Assembly: GCF_000377785.1 (NCBI RefSeq)
Contig: NZ_KB898730.1
Coordinates: 55,098 to 119,097, forward strand
Direction of reading: 5' to 3'
Source: Thioalkalivibrio sp. ALJ24
GTDB taxonomy: Bacteria > Pseudomonadota > Gammaproteobacteria > Ectothiorhodospirales > Ectothiorhodospiraceae
Length of the DNA stretch: 64,000 nt
Both the position numbers and the translations under genes were made by a program. The notes beneath the pieces are model-generated. The model had not been told where the DNA came from. It did not search any database and worked only from the letters and a program-made list of their open reading frames with translations. Numbering within the stretch: position 1 is the first letter of the stretch; each line of letters opens with the position of its first letter. Shown piece after piece: positions 55,753 to 63,483 of this stretch.

Positions 55753-57101
55753 GCTTCCCCAAGTATCCCGAGTACAAGGACTCCGGCGTCGAATGGCTGG
55801 GCGAGGTGCCGGCGCATTGGAATAAGACAGCTCTGAAGTTCCTCGGCGATTATTTCAATGGGTACCCATTTAAGCCCGAAGATCGTGGTGAAGAAGGGCT
55901 GCCTATTATTCGGATTGCTCAGCTGACCGGCGAAAGCGAACCCGCTTTGTTTTTCGGACATATCGATGAAAGAAACAAAGTCAATGATGGGGATCTTTTG
56001 TTCTCGTGGTCAGCGACCATCGATGCATTTATTTGGTACGGGGGCGACGCATGGCTGAATCAGCACATATTCAAAGTAACCCCCTCGCGGGAGGCGGTGA
56101 AAAAATTCCTCTATTATGTAATCAAGCACGTCGCACCTAGGTTGGCCGACTTCGATGCTCATGGCAGCACCATGAAGCACATTAAGAGAGAAAGTTTGGC
56201 GCAACGGGTATATGTGCCATGTCTTCACGAACAGGTTGTTATCGCCGCCTTCCTCGACCACGAGACCGGGAAGATCGATGCGCTGATCGAGGAGCAGCGG
56301 CGGCTGATCGAGCTGCTGAAGGAGAAGCGGCAGGCGGTGATCTCCCACGCCGTCACCAAGGGCCTCGACCCCAACGTGCCCATGAAGGACTCCGGCGTCG
56401 AATGGCTGGGCGAGGTGCCGGCGCATTGGGAGGTCGTGAAGTTTTCCAGAGTTGTCCAGATTTCGGAAGGTCAAGTAGACCCCAAACAAGAACCGTATCG
56501 GGAAATGGTTCTCGTGGCACCGAACCATGTTGAATCCAATACTGGTCGTTTGATCGCGCAAGAAAGCGCAGAAAGCCAGGGCGCCGAGAGCGGAAAGTAC
56601 CTATGTTGCCCAGGAGACGTTGTTTACAGCAAGATCCGGCCGGCTTTGCGCAAGGCTTGCCTGGCAGACAAGCCGTGCCTTTGTAGTGCAGATATGTACC
56701 CGTTGAGAGCCCGACACAGCCTGGACAACTGTTTTTTGTTGTGGACGATCTTATCGGAACCATTTTCTCGATTCGCCGTCATGGAATCGCAACGGGTGGC
56801 GATGCCAAAAATCAACCGAGAATCTCTGAATGAGCTTCACCTTCTTCTGCCCCCACCGGAGGAACAAAGGGAGATCGTGGCACAGATAGACAAGGAGATA
56901 CAGACAATAGACAGGCTGCTCCAGGAAGGGGAATCGGCGGTGCGAATCCTAGACGAACGACGTTCAGCGCTGATCTCTGCCGCTGTCACCGGCAAGATCG
57001 ACGTGCGCGACTGGGGGGGCGGGGCCGAGACGGACGAGCCGGAGCTGGCGATGGTCGCTGAGGAGTCGGCCGGATATTCGGCACTAGGCGGTGCCCAATG
57101 A
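55749..57101 (+). CDS. hsdS: Type I restriction-modification specificity subunit HsdS
   Basis: 450 residues. Two target-recognition domains, each opening with the same [16 protein letters not shown] or [16 protein letters not shown] motif (residues about 8-24 and 211-227) and followed by a coiled-coil spacer ([31 protein letters not shown] and [31 protein letters not shown]). The TRD stretches are visibly richer in A+T than the conserved parts, a mark of horizontal swapping. The GTG start is inside the hsdM stop. The DNA target cannot be read from sequence. Confidence 0.92.
   Translation: MSFPKYPEYKDSGVEWLGEVPAHWNKTALKFLGDYFNGYPFKPEDRGEEGLPIIRIAQLTGESEPALFFGHIDERNKVNDGDLLFSWSATIDAFIWYGGDAWLNQHIFKVTPSREAVKKFLYYVIKHVAPRLADFDAHGSTMKHIKRESLAQRVYVPCLHEQVVIAAFLDHETGKIDALIEEQRRLIELLKEKRQAVISHAVTKGLDPNVPMKDSGVEWLGEVPAHWEVVKFSRVVQISEGQVDPKQEPYREMVLVAPNHVESNTGRLIAQESAESQGAESGKYLCCPGDVVYSKIRPALRKACLADKPCLCSADMYPLRARHSLDNCFLLWTILSEPFSRFAVMESQRVAMPKINRESLNELHLLLPPPEEQREIVAQIDKEIQTIDRLLQEGESAVRILDERRSALISAAVTGKIDVRDWGGGAETDEPELAMVAEESAGYSALGGAQ
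55776..55820 (+). repeat. 45-bp direct repeat, first copy, start of HsdS TRD1
   Basis: Identical over 45 bp with 56385-56429; encodes [15 protein letters not shown]. The copies lie 609 bp (203 codons) apart in the same frame. Confidence 0.95.
56385..56429 (+). repeat. 45-bp direct repeat, second copy, start of HsdS TRD2
   Basis: Perfect copy of 55776-55820. Recombination between copies would delete or exchange TRD1 without shifting the frame. Confidence 0.95.
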
Positions 57102-58048
57102 CCCAGGGCCGCAGCATCCGCCTGTTCCTGGTGGACGGCACGCCGCACGGGCTGCTGACGGCGGAGATCATGAACTGGACCGGGCATGTGCTTACCGGGC
57201 CACGGGGCAAGTTGAGCGAGCTGGTGCAACGCCCGGAGTGCGGGCGCACTGGCGTGTACTTTCTGGTCGGGCCGGACGCGGAGAACAGTGCCCGCCCGCA
57301 GGTGTACATCGGGGAGTCGGATGATGTCGGCAAGCGGCTCAAGCAGCACAACCGCACCGAGGAGCAGGGCGGCAAGGACTTCTGGGAGAAGGTCTGCCTG
57401 ATCACCAGCAAGGACCAGAACCTGACCAAGGCCCATGTGAAATACCTGGAGAGCCTGCTGATCCAACAGGCCCAGAAGGTGGGCCGGTGTACCCTGAACA
57501 ACAACACCCGCCACGACTACATTGGCCTGCCCGAGGCCGATCAGGCCGACATGGCCTTCTTCCTGGAGCAGATCCGCACCGTCCTGCCCGTACTCGGCTT
57601 CGAGTTCCTGCGCGACGCCAGCCGGCCGCCTTCCCGCGATACCGTGGAGGGTCTGGCTGGTGACACCTCCGAGGTGCGGGAATCGCCCCGGTTCCGCATG
57701 ACCCTGCCCAAGCACGGCATTACTGCGTATGGCCAGGAGACAGAGGGGGAGTTCTTTGTGCTGGAGGGCTCTCAGGCGCGATCCGCGTGGGTAGGGCCAG
57801 CCCACGGCTATCAGCGCCTGCACCAGCAACTGTGTGAAGAAGGGGTCGTTGCGGAAGGCGGGGATGGCCTGCTCCGGTTCACGCGAGACTATGCGTTTTC
57901 CAGCCCCAGTGCGGCGGCTGCTATGGTGAGCGGAAGGACAGCCAACGGCCGTGCGGAATGGAAGCGCGAAGACACCGGCCAGTCCTACGGGGAGTGGCAG
58001 GACGAGTTGGTCAGCGAGGCGGCCGGGGCCGACGCCGACGAGTCTTAA
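57098..58048 (+). CDS. GIY-YIG nuclease-fold protein with DUF4357, inside the hsd operon
   Basis: 316 residues. GIY-YIG-like core: GVYFLVG, then QVYIGESDDVGKRLKQHN and a downstream acidic helix (VKYLESLLIQQAQ) for the catalytic Glu. The C-terminal third matches DUF4357 (AYGQETEGEFFVLEGSQAR). It overlaps hsdS by 4 nt and precedes hsdR by 14 nt, so it is part of the RM operon. Whether it cuts DNA, trims the hsdR product or acts as a separate defence nuclease is unknown. Confidence 0.85.
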   Translation: MTQGRSIRLFLVDGTPHGLLTAEIMNWTGHVLTGPRGKLSELVQRPECGRTGVYFLVGPDAENSARPQVYIGESDDVGKRLKQHNRTEEQGGKDFWEKVCLITSKDQNLTKAHVKYLESLLIQQAQKVGRCTLNNNTRHDYIGLPEADQADMAFFLEQIRTVLPVLGFEFLRDASRPPSRDTVEGLAGDTSEVRESPRFRMTLPKHGITAYGQETEGEFFVLEGSQARSAWVGPAHGYQRLHQQLCEEGVVAEGGDGLLRFTRDYAFSSPSAAAAMVSGRTANGRAEWKREDTGQSYGEWQDELVSEAAGADADES

Positions 58049-58062
58049 TTTCGGGGAGCATT

Positions 58063-61000
58063 ATGGCGGACAGCAGGGAAGCCCAGTTTCAGCAGGACAT
58101 CATCGACGCGATGACCGCCGATGGCTGGCTGACCGGTCCGGCCAGCGGCTATGACGCCGCCCATGCGCTGTACACCGAGGATCTGGTGGCCTATCTGCAG
58201 GAAGCTTGGCCGGAACGGTGGGAGAAGTTCGCCGCCAAGAACCCGCAGGACCCGCAGAAGGCCCTGGTGCGCGCGGTCACCCGCGAGCTGGAGCGCGGCG
58301 GCACGCTGGACGTGCTGCGCCACGGGGTGAAGACCCCGGGGGTGAAGCTGGAGCTCTGCAGCTTCAGGCCCGACCACGAGATGAACCCCGAGTCTCTGGC
58401 GCGTTACCGCGCCAACCGCCTCCGGGTGGTGCCGGAGGTCTCGTACTCGCCGCACGCGCGCAGCGGCGAGTACAACCCGCGGCTGGATCTGGTGCTGTTC
58501 GTCAACGGCATCCCCACCGCCACGCTGGAGCTGAAGAGCGAGTTCAAGCAGTCGGTGGAGAACGCCAAGCGCCAATACCGGCGCGACCGCCCGCTGAAGG
58601 ATCCGGTCACCCGCAAGCCCGAGCCGCTACTGACCTTCAAGCGCGGGGCGCTGGTGCATTTCGCGGTCAGCCAGGACCAGGTGGCGATGACCACGCGCCT
58701 GAACGGCAAGGACACTGTGTTCCTGCCCTTCAATCGGGGCACCGAAGACGGCGGCGCCGGCAACCCCGCACCCCCGGACCCGAACAGCTACGCCACCGGC
58801 TACCTGTGGCAGCGCGTGTTCCAGCCTGATGCCTGGCTCCGGATCATCGGCCGCTTCCTGCACCTGGAGCAGAAGACCGAGGAGGACTTCCACGGCAAGC
58901 GCCGCAAGAAGGAAGCGTTGATCTTCCCGCGCTTCCACCAGTGGGACGTGGTGAACCGCCTGATCGAAGCCACGCGCGAGGAAGGCGCCGGGCAGCGCTA
59001 CCTGATCCAGCACAGTGCCGGCTCCGGCAAATCCAACTCCATCGCCTGGATCGCGCACCAGCTCGCCGCGCTGTACGACGAGGCGGGCGGCAAGCTGTTC
59101 AACTCCGTGGTGGTGGTCACCGACCGCACGGTGCTGGACAGCCAGCTCCAGGACACCATCTACCAGTTCGACCATGCGCACGGTGTGGTGCGGCCGATCA
59201 CCCGCGATGTCGGCAGCCAGAGCAAATCGGAGCAACTGGCCGAGGCGCTGGCCGAGCAGACCCGCATCATCATCGTGACCATCCAGACCTTCCCGGCGCT
59301 GTTCGACGCGCTGGACAAGCGCCCGGACCTGGCCGCCGGGCGCTACGCGGTGATCGCCGACGAGGCGCATTCCTCGCAGACCGGGTCCTCCGCCACCAAG
59401 CTGAAGGCGATTCTCGGAACGGACAAGCCGGAGGACGAGGAGATCAGCGCCGAGGAACTGCTGGACGCGGCCGTGGCCGCGCGCAAGCCGGCCGAGCGCA
59501 TCAGCTACTACGCCTTCACCGCCACCCCCAAGGCGAAGACCCTGGAGCTGTTCGGCCGCCCGCCGGATCCGGAGCTGCCACCCTCGACGGATAACAAGCC
59601 CGAGCCCTTCCACCTGTACTCCATGCGCCAGGCCATCGAGGAAGGCTTCATCCTCGACGTGCTGAAGAACTACACCACGTACTCCACCGCCTGGAAGCTG
59701 GCGCACCCGCACGCCGACGACCAGGAGGTGGAGTCGCGCAAGGCCTCGACGAAGATCGCCCGCTGGGTGCGCCTGCACCCCTACAACATCACGCAGAAGG
59801 TCGAGGTGATCGTCGAGCACTTCCGTGCCAACGTGCGCCACCTGCTGGATGGCCAGGCGAAGGCCATGGTGGTGACTGGCAGCCGCCAGGAAGCCGTGCG
59901 CTACGCGTTGGCCATGCGCGAGTACATTCAGGGGAAGGGCTACCCCGACGTACACGCGCTGGTCGCCTTCTCCGGCTCCGTTCCGCCGGACGAGGTGATC
60001 CCCGAGGAGGTAACCGAGACCAGCTCGCTGTTGAACCCGGGGCTGAAGGGCCGCGACCTGGCCGAGGCCTTCGACACCGACGAATACAACGTGATGATCG
60101 TTGCCAACAAGTTCCAGACCGGGTTCGACCAGCCCCGGCTCTGCGCCATGTACGTGGACAAGAAGCTGCAGGGCGTGGAGTGCGTGCAGACCCTCTCGCG
60201 GCTGAACCGCACCTTCCCGGGCAAGGAGGACACCTTCGTCCTCGACTTCTTCAACGACGCCGAAGACATCCTTGAGGCCTTCCGCCCGTACTACAACAAG
60301 GCCGAACTGGCCGACGTCTCCGACCCGCAGATCGTCTACGACCTGCAGAAAAGCCTGGACGCCACCGGCATCTACCACTGGGACGAGGTCGAGAACTTCG
60401 CCCGCGCGTTCTTTGATCCGAAGGCCGGCGCCAGCCAGCTCAGCTACTACTGCCAGCCCGCGAAGGAGCGCTACCACGCCCGCTACAAGGCGGTGCTGGA
60501 GCAGATCCAGACCTGGAAGGCCGCCTACGACGAGGCCGAACGCAATGGCGACAAGCCGGGTCTGCACCGCGCCGAGCAGGAGCTGAAGGACGCCCACACC
60601 ACCCGCGACGAGCTCGACCTGTTCCGCAAGAACCTGCAGAGCTTCGTGCGCAGCTACGAGTTCCTGTCACAGATCGTCGACTTCGAGGACCACGAGCTGG
60701 AACAGCTCAACGTCTACGCCCGCGCCCTGCATCCGCTGCTGCGCATCGAGAACCTCGAAGAAGAGCAAATCGACGTCGACGAACTGGAGCTGACCCACTA
60801 CCGCCTGAACAAGCGCGCCGAACAGCGCCTGAGCCTGGAAGAGGAGGGCGCCGATTACGAAGGCCTCAAGCCCGTCTCCGACGTCGGGTCGGGCAAACCG
60901 CACGACCCGGAGAAGAAACGCCTCTCCGAGATCATCGACCAGCTCAACGAACTCTTTGGCGCCGAGGTGAGCGACGAAGACAAGCTCCAGTTCGCCAACG

Positions 61001-61257
61001 GCATCGCCGACCGCATCCGCCGCGACGATGCCGTGATGGCCCAGGTCGAGAACCACAGCCCCGACCAAGTGATGCACGGGCTGTTCCCCAAACGCGTCAC
61101 CGACACCGTCCTCGACGCCATGACCGAACACGAGAAATTGTCCATGCAGGTCCTAGACGACCCGGAGCGGCAGCGGGACTTTGCCCTCGTGATCCTGCGC
61201 CTGCTGACCGGCGCGCCAAGGGAACAACGAACTGCGACCACCTGGCCCGGACAATGA
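58063..61257 (+). CDS. hsdR: Type I restriction enzyme motor/endonuclease HsdR
   Basis: 1,064 residues. N-terminal PD-(D/E)xK nuclease core (LDLVLFVNGIPTATLELKSEF, residues about 140-160), Walker A QHSAGSGKSNS (about 318), DEAH box VIADEAHSS (about 430), further SF2 motifs (YYAFTATPKAK, NKFQTGFDQP, QTLSRLNR) and a C-terminal helical domain that docks on HsdM. It translocates and cuts unmodified DNA. The ATG at 58063 has GGGGAG upstream. Confidence 0.95.
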   Translation: MADSREAQFQQDIIDAMTADGWLTGPASGYDAAHALYTEDLVAYLQEAWPERWEKFAAKNPQDPQKALVRAVTRELERGGTLDVLRHGVKTPGVKLELCSFRPDHEMNPESLARYRANRLRVVPEVSYSPHARSGEYNPRLDLVLFVNGIPTATLELKSEFKQSVENAKRQYRRDRPLKDPVTRKPEPLLTFKRGALVHFAVSQDQVAMTTRLNGKDTVFLPFNRGTEDGGAGNPAPPDPNSYATGYLWQRVFQPDAWLRIIGRFLHLEQKTEEDFHGKRRKKEALIFPRFHQWDVVNRLIEATREEGAGQRYLIQHSAGSGKSNSIAWIAHQLAALYDEAGGKLFNSVVVVTDRTVLDSQLQDTIYQFDHAHGVVRPITRDVGSQSKSEQLAEALAEQTRIIIVTIQTFPALFDALDKRPDLAAGRYAVIADEAHSSQTGSSATKLKAILGTDKPEDEEISAEELLDAAVAARKPAERISYYAFTATPKAKTLELFGRPPDPELPPSTDNKPEPFHLYSMRQAIEEGFILDVLKNYTTYSTAWKLAHPHADDQEVESRKASTKIARWVRLHPYNITQKVEVIVEHFRANVRHLLDGQAKAMVVTGSRQEAVRYALAMREYIQGKGYPDVHALVAFSGSVPPDEVIPEEVTETSSLLNPGLKGRDLAEAFDTDEYNVMIVANKFQTGFDQPRLCAMYVDKKLQGVECVQTLSRLNRTFPGKEDTFVLDFFNDAEDILEAFRPYYNKAELADVSDPQIVYDLQKSLDATGIYHWDEVENFARAFFDPKAGASQLSYYCQPAKERYHARYKAVLEQIQTWKAAYDEAERNGDKPGLHRAEQELKDAHTTRDELDLFRKNLQSFVRSYEFLSQIVDFEDHELEQLNVYARALHPLLRIENLEEEQIDVDELELTHYRLNKRAEQRLSLEEEGADYEGLKPVSDVGSGKPHDPEKKRLSEIIDQLNELFGAEVSDEDKLQFANGIADRIRRDDAVMAQVENHSPDQVMHGLFPKRVTDTVLDAMTEHEKLSMQVLDDPERQRDFALVILRLLTGAPREQRTATTWPGQ

Positions 61258-61412
61258 ATAAGTGCTTCAGTACATCGTGGCCCCCGTTAACAGGAAAGCG
61301 AAAGCCACAATGCTGCCATGCCGTCATTCGTTTTCGCACGGAGTCTCGCATGTGCGCATAGCCAACCGAATCGGATGGAACCTAGATCGCGGAATATCAC
61401 GGCTATATCTGT
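61258..61412. other. Non-coding junction between hsdR and the cassette array
   Basis: 155 bp, richer in A+T than the hsd genes. I looked for an attC or attI ending at 61413 and found no convincing folded site; no gene is visible. Confidence 0.5.
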
Positions 61413-61419
61413 GTTAGCC
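61413..61419 (+). other. Left boundary (GTTAGCC) of the first cassette
   Basis: GTTAGCC is complementary at 6 of 7 positions to the CGCTAAC box that ends this cassette (62115-62121), as required if both once formed one attC in a circular cassette. Cassette A would then run from 61414 to 62168. Confidence 0.5.
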
Positions 61420-61448
61420 AGATTCTGTCTAATACACTTTTAGGGGGT

Positions 61449-62120
61449 ATGCCCTTGGAAAGTGAGCTGCAAATTGTAGTGACATCGGGATGGACGGGAA
61501 TTATCACTGCCTTTGCTACTACAACAGCGGTAATAGTCGCCCTTGGATTACATTTCCATAGGCTTTACCGGGATCGCCAGGACGCAACAGCGCAAGCTGA
61601 TAAAAACGCTACCGTTGCACTCCAAGCAGCTTATTCAGAGATTAGAGCGTTAGATACCTACTTCGGTCTCGTGAAGCTGAATTTACACGATCTCAGCGAT
61701 TCTGCGGCTGTAGATATCCTGCTCACAGTGGCGGATCCCGAGAATCAGCTTGATCCAGATCTCCCAGTGGTCGTTGTGGAAAGTCGAATGGAAGTGGTTT
61801 CCCGGCTGCCGACGAAGCTTTCCGGCGTGTATTCCGGTGCAATGGCGAGGTACCGAATTGTTAGAGAACATTCGGAACGATTAATTAAGCACTACAATGG
61901 AAGCAAAGAGGAGCTAATTGCTGATCAAAGCAGAGGGAGTAAGTCCGCGAATTTCCTTCGTGTGGCCGCATTTGTAAGGAAGGCTGCAACCGAAGGAGAA
62001 GAATACACTGGGCTGTTGATTGCTGAAGCGGAAAAACGTGATCCGGACTTAAAGCCAGTTAAAGTGTCTGGTAAAGAGGTCATGGATGAAGCAAGCCGGC
62101 AAGAAAGTGATAACCGCTAA
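61449..62120 (+). CDS. Unknown membrane-anchored protein (cassette A)
   Basis: 223 residues. One N-terminal transmembrane segment (IITAFATTTAVIVALGLHFHRLY), then a soluble, mostly helical region. The coding sequence is much richer in A+T than the RM genes beside it, a sign of transfer. The stop codon lies within the attC box at 62115. A TTG at 61455, 7 nt after GGGGG, is an alternative start. No family recognised. Cassette-borne proteins with one TM helix and a soluble tail are common and mostly uncharacterised. Confidence 0.7.
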   Translation: MPLESELQIVVTSGWTGIITAFATTTAVIVALGLHFHRLYRDRQDATAQADKNATVALQAAYSEIRALDTYFGLVKLNLHDLSDSAAVDILLTVADPENQLDPDLPVVVVESRMEVVSRLPTKLSGVYSGAMARYRIVREHSERLIKHYNGSKEELIADQSRGSKSANFLRVAAFVRKAATEGEEYTGLLIAEAEKRDPDLKPVKVSGKEVMDEASRQESDNR

Positions 62121-62174
62121 CCATCGGTTGCAGGTGACACTCGTACCTCGCGTACCTGAACCGGAGTGTTAGGT
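62115..62174 (+). other. attC site 1 (integron cassette recombination site)
   Basis: 60-bp imperfect palindrome. Core boxes CGCTAAC (62115-62121) and GTTAGGT (62168-62174; fits GTTRRRY). Inner stem CGGTT-[G]-CAGGT pairs with ACCTG-AACCG, leaving one extrahelical G on the 5' side, the classic attC feature. Unpaired spacers separate inner and outer stems. The stop of the preceding gene is inside the left box. Recombination point between 62168 and 62169. Confidence 0.85.
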
Positions 62175-62193
62175 AGAAAAAGCGTCGGAAGCC

Positions 62194-62667
62194 ATGGGTG
62201 AATATAACCTAGAATTTGCGGAAGCTATGGCTGAGGCCAGCAATCTAATTCTTCATAGCGAATCCTTGCACGAGGAAGGACAGCGAGCCGCTTTGTATAC
62301 AGCTTTGGTTGCGTGCGAGATAGCGCTTAAATATGCACTATCTGAGGCAGGGGTAACGGTACCCAAGACGCACGATCTTTCAAAGCTCATGGGTCTCGTG
62401 TCAGATTGCTCCATTGAGGACGTGGATTCAAACGGGGCTATCAAGCGCGTCCCGGCGAGTCGCATACGGGGTGTCTCCGCCAGCGACAATTATAGTGATG
62501 CCACGCTCGGTAATTTGCTTGAGGCAGAGGAGTTTGGCGCATCTAAATTTCCCAACGAAATTCGCTATGGTCGTACGCTAGAGCACTTCCCAGCATCGGT
62601 CATGCAGCAAGCCAGTCTTAAGCTTATTGCCTGGGTTAAATGCTATGCTCCAAGCATTCAAGCCTAA
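62194..62667 (+). CDS. HEPN-like protein (cassette B)
   Basis: 157 residues, helical. The stretch AALYTALVACEIALKYALSEAGVTVPKTHDLSKLM has the HEPN pattern of a helix with conserved acid/lysine followed by G-x(4-6)-HDL. HEPN proteins are frequently RNases or RNase-like partners in toxin-antitoxin and defence systems. No partner gene is adjacent. A+T-rich, with the stop inside attC 2. Assignment is by pattern only. Confidence 0.6.
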   Translation: MGEYNLEFAEAMAEASNLILHSESLHEEGQRAALYTALVACEIALKYALSEAGVTVPKTHDLSKLMGLVSDCSIEDVDSNGAIKRVPASRIRGVSASDNYSDATLGNLLEAEEFGASKFPNEIRYGRTLEHFPASVMQQASLKLIAWVKCYAPSIQA

Positions 62668-62763
62668 CAAAGCGCATCAATAAGGGGCTGACGGGCGCCG
62701 GACGCCCTTTTCGTTGAGTCTGCGCATCCACTACAAGGGCGCCGTTGTGCGCTGGCGTTATCA
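62662..62763 (+). other. attC site 2 (integron cassette recombination site)
   Basis: About 100 bp. Left core GCCTAAC (62662-62668, perfect RYYYAAC) pairs with GTTA at 62757-62760. The inner stem AGCGCA-[T]-CAA pairs with TTG-TGCGCT, leaving one extrahelical T. A long variable terminal part with GGCGCC repeats forms the loop end. The left box also pairs with GTTAGGT at the start of this same cassette (62168-62174), as expected for one excised circle. Confidence 0.82.
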
Positions 62764-62779
62764 ATAAGACCGACGGATC

Positions 62780-63399
62780 ATGATGACTTGGTGGGGGAGA
62801 ACCGGCTGGCTTATCGGGTGCGCGCTACTCGCATCGATATTGACTGCTGTGGTTGCTGTCGTGTGGCTCGCGCAAGCCTCGATCGGAGTGGACCCGCCGC
62901 ACTTGTATACTCTAGTCGCAGCTTCTTTCGGTCTCATCATAGCGGTCTGGAGCGGATCGATCTCGTTTAGGGTTTCAAAACAAGCTGAAAGAGATCGATA
63001 CCCGTTTCCGCTGCCTGAAATTGACCTTCGGAGCAGGCCAGTTCTATACCTGTTTCGCGTAAAAACTACGGAATCAGCGCAGCCAAGAATATTTTTATTA
63101 AATGGGATAACGAAGACTACCCAAAGCATAACGATGGCGCAGCGCCGTTTTCTCGAGACGATGGGGGGAGCTATATGCCCGCCCTTGGGGCTGGCCAATC
63201 AATTGCGGGGTATCTGGGTTCGGTTGTGGATAAGGAGCGGGCCTTGGGGTATCAATGGAGTGGTGTCGTGAGATTCGAGACTACATTAGGTAAATCTTGT
63301 GCGGAGCCCTTCGTGATCGGTGACTCTCAATATAAGAAGCCGCTTTGTACGATACAGAGTGGACAGGAATTGTGGCCGCACTGTCTAAATTCATCCTGA
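62780..63399 (+). pseudogene. Unknown two-TM protein broken by a frameshift (cassette C)
   Basis: Two membrane segments (TGWLIGCALLASILTAVVAVVWLA and LYTLVAASFGLIIAVW), then RVSKQAERDRYPFPLPEIDLRS. The frame runs on to 63271 but loses sense after LYLFRVK. At the A5 run 63061-63065, adding one A restores LFRVKNYGISAAKNIFIKWDN, followed by a sensible tail to a TGA at 63399. So this looks like a one-base deletion in a homopolymer: a real mutation or a sequencing error. The N-Y-G-x3-A-x-N-I-x-I-x-W pattern is common in small membrane-linked proteins of unknown function. Confidence 0.6.
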
Positions 63400-63420
63400 T
63401 TATCAATGAAGCTCATCCAG

Positions 63421-63435
63421 GCTCACTGAGTGAGC
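63421..63435. repeat. 15-bp perfect palindrome at the presumed left end of the IS
   Basis: GCTCACT-G-AGTGAGC, 22 nt after the broken cassette gene and 49 nt before the transposase ATG. The left terminal inverted repeat of the IS probably lies here; the right end is outside the window. Confidence 0.45.
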
Positions 63436-63483
63436 CACCCCCGGGCGTACGCTGGAGGTCCACATCCAGCGGAGAGCGGCATC

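Noticed and set aside
61258-61413. A third attC or an attI ending at the first cassette boundary
   Set aside because: A CGTTAAC-like box occurs near 61285, but the inner stems do not pair convincingly and no extrahelical-base pattern is visible.
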